Assembly (NCBI GenBank): GCA_009760855.2
Contig: WPIO01000076.1
Coordinates: 488,001 to 552,000 of the forward strand
Origin: Cristatella mucedo
Taxonomy: Eukaryota > Bryozoa > Phylactolaemata > Cristatellidae
Reading direction: 5' to 3'
Length of the DNA: 64,000 nt
The translations under genes were made by a program, and so were the position numbers. Position 1 is the stretch's first letter; every line of letters starts with the position of its first letter. The notes under the pieces were generated by a model. The model saw nothing but the letters and a program-made list of their open reading frames with translations. It had not been told where the DNA came from and ran no database searches. Of the stretch, positions 60,001 through 64,000 are shown piece by piece.

Positions 60001-61780
60001 AACTATGTCTAGTTGCGTAAGAAGGTACTGTACACGATCAGATAGCATGCAGTCATACACTCCATGCAAATTGGTTTAAGATATCTTCTAATATTCTGAT
60101 TCAAGTAGGGTAAGAATTAGCTGCCACTCTATATCTGTTCTGCATTTAACTGGATGAAACTGCTGCTGTCTCAGCGTGCTACCTGCTCCTGGCTCTTTTC
60201 ATTCTATGCATATACCAATGCCATCGAGGAAGAATTCTTATTTTATGATGCCATATGGAATGCTATTCGTCCTCTATTCTAATTCTATGCATATGCCAAT
60301 GCCATCGAGGAAGAATTCTTATTTTATGAGCCTCTTTTGGGTACTATAATGGCCATTGACATCTTAATAATGTGGAACAGTTTATTTGCTAAGTAAAACT
60401 TTGACTAGAAATGAAACCTTGTGATCCTGTGCACAGAGGGGGCACCTGTCTCTTGGCAATCCATCTGGTTTTGCTGCTTCGGCTAAGAAAGAAGCTCGAT
60501 GGGTCATACGTCATCGGTCACCGTGACCTGATGCTTTCTACATGGGCAAGCATTAAAATCAAAGACAATGCTAGCAATTCTGATAGAAGTCTTTGATAGA
60601 ATCTATAGAGAAGCGTGAACGTCTATGTAGTTGGCAGAGTGAGCCGTCACGCTTTCAAGAGATTTTATCGGGTAATGGGAGTAGAATGGAATGTGAAGTT
60701 CATCTGTCCCACACGAGAAGCTTGCTCGCTTTCCGGAGACCACTCTCAGAACAGTTTGATGGTAAGGAATAGATTCGTGGCTTGGTTTACTTGGCGGATA
60801 TTTTTGGCTAAATGACTAAAGGGAATTTAGCGATTCAACCACTGGAGTACCCGGGTCGTGGGTTCGAGTCTTGCAGTGTCGACTCTTTATTGACCACTGC
60901 AAGCGATGGGGATAGCCGTGGAGGCTTTTTGGCCGATGAATACAAATGAGGCTGTTACATCATCTAACCTTATTCTTATTGTTATTACTGGTGCTTCTAA
61001 AAGACTGATAGCTTTTCTGATCAAACTGCCACTCTTGAAGAGATTATTGGAGGCAGACAGTTGTGAAAACTTGCATATGGTGGAGAAAAAAGCACCTATT
61101 TAGGACAGCATTTAGTGGGTCCCTATGATTCGTCCTTCATGTTCTTTGGTTGAATCGAGCTTGACAAATCCCTGTCAAGTGCTGTGCAGACAGAGTTCTG
61201 CTGATAACTGGGTATATTAAGTGTGTACATGCATTTTTCTGGGGGTTTCCGTAGCTTTCACGAGATTCTCAAACATGTCTGTGATGCAAACTGTGTTAAG
61301 AACCAGATCTCTAGAATTCATTATTTTCTTCATGCCTACGCAAGTGCTCGTGCGCACGAACGAGCGTTTCTGTGTGTAGGCACACAGTTTGCGCTACCAA
61401 GCTGTTTTTCTTAGTCATTTGCTGTGCTACCAGGAGCAACCAGCAATGGGAGCTGGTGTCTTCTGAGAATCGTGCTTAGTTTGCCGTTTGCTCGTGCTTC
61501 ACGCTCCAGCCACACTGGCTCGCCTTTGTAATGGTGCCTTGTGAGTCTGATGGCTGCTTCTCTTGTCTCTGTCTTCAGACGCTCGTTGCCTTGTAGCTCG
61601 TGCCTATCTTCTTGCCCAGGTGCTCTAGTGCCTCCTGATTTTTAGCTGAAGCATGCTAACGAGGAGGAGGCCACCAGCAAGGCCGAATTGCTGCGGCTGG
61701 TACGAGACAGGCGTGACACGGAGCAGCAGCTGCAGCAAGCCAAGCTGCTTGCTCAGCAAAGCGAGGTCGCCGTGGCCGAG
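48483..61780 (+). CDS. SDCCAG8: SDCCAG8 (CCCAP) homologue, 3'-partial gene
   Basis: SDCCAG8 is a coiled-coil protein of the centriole and ciliary base; human mutations cause nephronophthisis and Bardet-Biedl-type disease. Nine exons are recognised: 48483(?)-48739, 52143-52277, 53065-53172, 54297-54437, 54565-54629, 58162-58404, 59259-59397, 59507-59659 and 61646-61780. From exon 2 on they give 373 codons with all phases agreeing. Blocks run parallel to the human protein in order: LENELHFAKEELATVKVKL, ADFGK, a coiled coil ending in CVACA (human CLKCA), ERED...SREDDARDRV, QIRDELERTRQR and LLAQQSEVAVAEV. Heptad-like patterns rich in Leu, Glu, Gln and Arg predict coiled coil throughout. About 250 C-terminal residues and possibly an N-terminal exon are missing. 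Head-to-head neighbour: CEP170. Confidence 0.9.
48940..49335 (-). mobile_element. L2/CR1-type LINE, 3' end
   Basis: ATAATAATAATTATGATTAT tail, then the complement of the shared UTR (AGAGATTTACTCGGTTCTCT) and of the C-terminal coding end. In SDCCAG8 intron 1, antisense to the gene. Confidence 0.75.
49370..49900 (-). mobile_element. LINE fragment, second L2/CR1-like subfamily
   Basis: Minus strand encodes MAELLHLFQPSPALRPSLNN, PFLCLKTVGDRTFCSALPTL and WNSLQQFLSND, the canonical C-terminal block. The sequence is clearly related to 45940-46270. Confidence 0.8.
49901..50930. other. SDCCAG8 intron 1, no recognised feature
   Basis: Unique sequence with a small tandem duplication of a 20-base AGCTGCAGCTTTTTCTCT-type unit near 49955-49990. 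No gene. Confidence 0.4.
50931..51036 (+). repeat. (TGTC)n(TC)n microsatellite
   Basis: CTGTCTGTCTGTC units, then about 35 CT units. Confidence 0.95.
51157..51248 (-). mobile_element. tRNA-derived SINE, truncated
   Basis: Complement of the body and tail (TTAACAGCCTAGTTTCTGTA and so on) ending before the tRNA part. Faces the plus-strand copy at 51260. Confidence 0.8.
51260..51437 (+). mobile_element. tRNA-derived SINE, full length
   Basis: GTGAGCCTTGATGGCACACT start, B box GGTTTCGATTCC (one base longer), body, and TTTATTTATTTTTTT tail. At 51440-51495 the complement of another B box (CACTCGAACCCACCATCTGG) hints at a further decayed copy. Confidence 0.9.
51496..52142. other. SDCCAG8 intron 1, 3' part
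   Basis: Unique sequence before the acceptor at 52142; no additional exon recognised. Confidence 0.4.
52143..52277 (+). CDS. SDCCAG8: SDCCAG8 exon: first coiled-coil segment
   Basis: Acceptor GTTGTTTTTACAG, donor GTTAGC; 45 codons, phase 0 to 0. Encodes SPEETMLVLEHQTVYAQQLE then NELHFAK, matching human MHDLVHTINDQSQYIHHLE and AEVKFCK. The next exon completes the conserved K-EEL junction. Confidence 0.88.
53065..53172 (+). CDS. SDCCAG8: SDCCAG8 exon: EELATVKVKL coiled coil
   Basis: Acceptor TTTCTCTCCTAG, consensus donor GTAAGA; 36 codons, phase 0 to 0. Encodes EELATVKVKLSEVMQENIRL then QSDLRR, parallel to human EELSGMKNKIQVVVLENEGL and QQQLKS. Clear heptads; coiled coil. Confidence 0.92.
53173..54296. 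other. SDCCAG8 intron
   Basis: Begins with a consensus donor. Contains a CT-rich patch (53238-53300), a C run at 53748-53758 and AT-rich sequence at 53880-53960. No exon recognised. Confidence 0.45.
54297..54437 (+). CDS. SDCCAG8: SDCCAG8 exon: Ala/Gly linker and ADFGK motif
   Basis: Acceptor CTTTCTCGCTCACAG, donor GTAGGT; 47 codons, phase 0 to 0. A Gly/Ala-rich linker (VVAAAAAGHGS) is followed by AADFGK-like KADFGKWQQEL. Human SDCCAG8 has NADFGK in the same place between coiled coils. Confidence 0.82.
54565..54629 (+). CDS. SDCCAG8: SDCCAG8 exon: DRISALHKSRNEALEAQLSY
   Basis: Acceptor CTCTCCTTTCAG, donor GTAAGA; 21 codons plus two bases (AA), completed by the first G of the next exon to make lysine. 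LEAQLSYSKDEL aligns with human EESQLKFLRNDL. Coiled coil. Confidence 0.88.
54630..56564. other. SDCCAG8 intron, 5' part
   Basis: Unique sequence with C and G runs at about 55960 and 56215. 55500-55640 contains ACATCTTTTGGAGAC and TACGCTCCCAAAGAG phrases suggesting a very old LINE remnant. Confidence 0.4.
56565..57690 (+). mobile_element. L2/CR1-type LINE, decayed
   Basis: Starts in the LVLFTVYTLPLADMIAMHNL region, then FHFYIDDTQLYLFF (the catalytic YADD reads YIDD), then frameshifted C-terminal blocks, a UTR and an ATTATTATTATT tail at about 57670. Confidence 0.88.
57917..58022 (-). mobile_element. tRNA-derived SINE, truncated body and tail
   Basis: TTCTAGCTGATTTAACAGCC, GAAGAGCCTTTACGGCTATC and ACCGCTTGCAGTGGCGAT, lacking most of the tRNA head. 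140 bases before an SDCCAG8 exon. Confidence 0.88.
58162..58404 (+). CDS. SDCCAG8: SDCCAG8 exon: coiled coil, Gly-rich insert and CxxC
   Basis: Acceptor CTTCCGCTTAG, donor GTATCC; one base + 80 codons + two bases. DELLRCRVLIDELQSKLRQQ then ESLAALLSS matches human NDLAEYQRTCEDLKEQLKHK and EFLLAANT. A Gly/Ser/Ala insert (GGGGSPTGGGAAADD) follows, then LCVACARAPAV, the counterpart of human LCLKCAQHEAV, keeping both cysteines of the CxxC. The intron before it, about 3.5 kb, holds a LINE copy and a SINE. Confidence 0.9.
58405..59258. other. SDCCAG8 intron
   Basis: The coding frame stays open past the donor to 58621, but the protein match stops at the splice site. Nothing else recognised. Confidence 0.45.
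59259..59397 (+). CDS. SDCCAG8: SDCCAG8 exon: EREDAVDALSRAMSQLDAAQ
   Basis: Acceptor CTAATCGTAG (a weak pyrimidine tract), donor GTGAGC; the first base completes Arg, then 46 codons, ending phase 0. Encodes EREDAVDALSRAMSQLDAAQ then SREDDARDRV, parallel to human ERDDLMSALVSVRSSLADTQ and QREASAYEQV. Coiled coil. Confidence 0.92.
59507..59659 (+). CDS. SDCCAG8: SDCCAG8 exon: QIRDELERTRQR coiled coil
   Basis: Acceptor TTTCCCTGCTCCCAG, donor GTACGC; 51 codons, phase 0 to 0. EQIRDELERTRQRCEAAVAD aligns with human DQLRKELERQAERLEKELAS, and KNERQHEV aligns with human TKEREYMG. The intron before it is only 109 bases. Confidence 0.93.
59660..61645. other. SDCCAG8 intron with LINE and SINE scraps
   Basis: Contains a duplicated 48-base segment (60201 and 60282), a decayed plus-strand tRNA-SINE at 60812-60968 (CGTGGGTTCGAGTCTTGCAG) and a short LINE scrap at 61088-61140 (CACCTATTTAGGACAGCATT). 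No exon seems to be missing, judged from spacing in the human protein. Confidence 0.45.
60201..60329 (+). repeat. duplicated 48-bp segment
   Basis: 60201-60248 and 60282-60329 are the same apart from one base (CATATACC against CATATGCC), 81 bases apart. Confidence 0.93.
61646..61780 (+). CDS. SDCCAG8: SDCCAG8 exon: LKHANEEEATSKAELLRLVR (last in window)
   Basis: Acceptor CCTGATTTTTAG, donor GTAGGC; 45 codons, phase 0 to 0. LLAQQSEVAVAEV aligns with human QLASREMDVTKV, and the spacing from the previous exon (49 against 46 residues) suggests no exon is missing between them. Coiled coil. The gene continues beyond the right edge. Confidence 0.85.
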
Positions 61781-64000
61781 GTAGGCAGGCAATGCTGCTG
61801 CTGCTTCTGTTTTTGCTGCTGCTACTGCTACTACACTGCTTCTTCTGCCATCGCGCTGCCGTTATCACTGCTGCTGCTCCCGTCATTCTCAGTTGTGTTC
61901 ACACTAGCTACCATGACTTAGGAATCTGCTTTCTATGATGCATGTCATTCGGTTACAGCTGCCATGATTTGTGTCCTCTGTCGGGCCATCATTTTTCTGA
62001 TCAGATTCGGCTTAGGATAATTGTCCTTATTTATCCTGTACATTCCACATGTGCGCCTTAGATATTGTTAATCATACGTATCGTATGCAAGCATGTTGCA
62101 TGAGAAGGCTCTGGGCTGAAAGACCTTAGCCATAGCAAGGTTGCCATGCACTGCTGCCTCGGTAATCTCGTAATATCAATTGTATTGACTTTAGTCAGGG
62201 TGTGATGGAAATGCTCCACCGTGGAGTTTGGCAACCTTTTTTAAATTTGTATCCATCAGCGCACCATATATTCGAATTCTCACTCAAATCCTTTCATACC
62301 AGGCTAGCTATTGAATGCATTGAATGAATGGTAGCTGAGTGTTGAAGCTTGGTGATCGATGTTGCCTGCTGATTTCACTGACCTGGTGACCTGTTAGACC
62401 TCAGAGAAATCCAGGTCATGTGGCAATTTCGATAGTACATCGAACGTGGATCCTAGATCATAGATTCCCATGTTGATATCCTGTGCATGACACCACGACT
62501 TCTAATTGATCAGTCATCTGACACAAACTGAATCTGTGGCCATCCGAGCTAGGATCACCTGAGGCCTTCGGGTATCATTTTAGGGGACCCTGCCCGGCAC
62601 CACTGAGTTTGTGAATTGATGGCCAGTGCTCTTCTGCATGCGATTTCAGCAGCTTGGTGTTGTATGTGCACCAGAGTTTTCGATTTATAAAGGAGACTAG
62701 GAATTAGCCGAAATCGTTGGCCTTAGTAGAGACGTATCTATGAGGAAGAAATAATTTTCACAATAATAAAGTGACAATTGTCTTCAGCCTTGGGGGAAAG
62801 CTGGTGCTGCTTATACTGAGGCGCTTGTGCCAAGGAAAAGGTAATGACACTGCCATTTGTGCAAGTAATGAGATTTCCGATTCAAGCTGCGGCTGACAGT
62901 TTTTGGGACTCCCATTCCCACCCACAGCAGACGTTTGAGCTCTATATTTGAAACTCGCTGAAGCAAGCATTTACACATTATTTGCAAGTCACCTTTGAGT
63001 TCTTTGGTGTGGGGTAGGGCTTGGTGTAAGTTATCGCAGAGCCATGCCCCAACCTCGTGAGCTTTCTAATCATGATCAAGCTCAATAATAAAAACAACTG
63101 CAGTGAGCAATTAGCTAGCACATGCATGCTGCAAGAGTTAGTGAGTTAGTGTAAATCCCTGGGCTTACTAGCAGCTAACGTTAGTAGTCGTAGAGGTTTT
63201 TGTTTCAGTCATGCAATGTGTGAGTGTATGCAAAAGTGCAGCAGTTACAGATTTTGCAAGGTTGTGGTACAATCGAGGGCAATGATTGGTGACTGGGGTT
63301 GATTGGGAAGCTTGCGACCAACCTCTCCTGCTTCAACTCTATGTTAAGGAAGATTTGGTTGTGCTTTGACTCCTACATTTATTTAAGAACACTTCATCCC
63401 TATCACCTTGACAACGATTTTGGCATCATCCACACGTAGATGCATTACTTGAGGTAAAATCAAACTCGAGTGCAACCTACTGATTAGGTTGGTTAATTAG
63501 GTAGCAGAAACTGGATACATATCCTAAAACTATCAAATTAACAATGCTGTTGCATGCTTTTCAGTTTTAGAATGTCTGAAAGATTATTAAGGACCCAGAA
63601 GTAGTATGATCGTCAGCCGATAAATCCAAGTGCAGAAAAAATTCATCTGTAGACACAATTAGGCACCTCGTAGCTACTTATATCTGGAATGCAGTGTTCA
63701 TAGTGCATGTATGCAATAGGCAATCGAGTCGAGGACTATCATGACTTGACCGTCGTGATCAAGTCCTCATGTATGTCGAATTACTGTTTATCTCATTATC
63801 TTTAAGCTGTGTAGCTGACTCTCTGGTTTAAGTTTGTTTGGTAGTGATGAAGGGATATTTTACTGAATTGGAAGATCTAATGCATGCAACCAAGTAGCTG
63901 TAAATTAGGGAAACTGCCCTCTTACCGAGCTCTGTGCCATCTGCCGCGATCTTTTGCAATCGGCTTCGCGAATTGAATAACGATTGTCGATTACAGCAAC
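61781..64000. other. SDCCAG8 intron running off the window
   Basis: Begins with donor GTAGGC. AT-richer unique sequence with short frames only and no coiled-coil exon recognised; the next exon is expected beyond 64000. Confidence 0.45.

Overview
This is a window of animal nuclear DNA, probably from an invertebrate. It holds intron-rich protein genes, GC-rich coding exons inside repeat-filled introns, many L2/CR1-type LINE fragments, a tRNA-derived SINE family, Tc1/mariner and hAT-type DNA transposon remnants, and long TC/GA, TA, CA and CAG microsatellites. The proteins are too diverged from the vertebrate versions I remember for a vertebrate to be likely. I cannot name the phylum.

Two genes can be rebuilt exon by exon, with splice sites and reading phases that agree at every joined junction. 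On the minus strand, positions 47069 to 4132 encode the N-terminal 724 codons of a CEP170 homologue. Its FHA domain is split over four exons, followed by the family signature GTPLYGQPAWWGDD, an AFTVNF block and a GTYTVE block. The C-terminal part lies beyond the left edge or was not recognised. On the plus strand, positions about 48483 to 61780 encode an SDCCAG8 (CCCAP) homologue, a coiled-coil centrosome and ciliary protein. Its 3' end lies beyond the right edge.

The genes are divergent (head to head), about 1.4 kb apart across a GC- and CpG-rich stretch that is a good candidate for a shared promoter. As I recall, human CEP170 and SDCCAG8 on 1q43-q44 have the same arrangement, so this looks like a deeply conserved head-to-head pair of centrosome genes.

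Layout: 1-4130, microsatellites and no recognised exon; 4132-5247, CEP170 exons 8-10, including an intron made almost only of a SINE; 5.5-6.7 kb, SINE plus inverted LINE copies; 8.2-9.9 kb, DNA transposons and microsatellites; 10.7-16.3 kb, CEP170 exons 7 and 6, a SPIN-like hAT element and a perfect hairpin; 17.7-22.9 kb, LINE cluster; 23.2-28.9 kb, CEP170 exons 5-2, including an AT-AC (U12-type) intron; 29-46.4 kb, CEP170 intron 1 filled with LINE, SINE and Tc1 debris; 46.9-48.8 kb, the divergent promoter and first exons; 52-62 kb, SDCCAG8 exons; 62-64 kb, intron without a recognised exon.

Gene identities and family comparisons rest on remembered family sequences, not on database searches.
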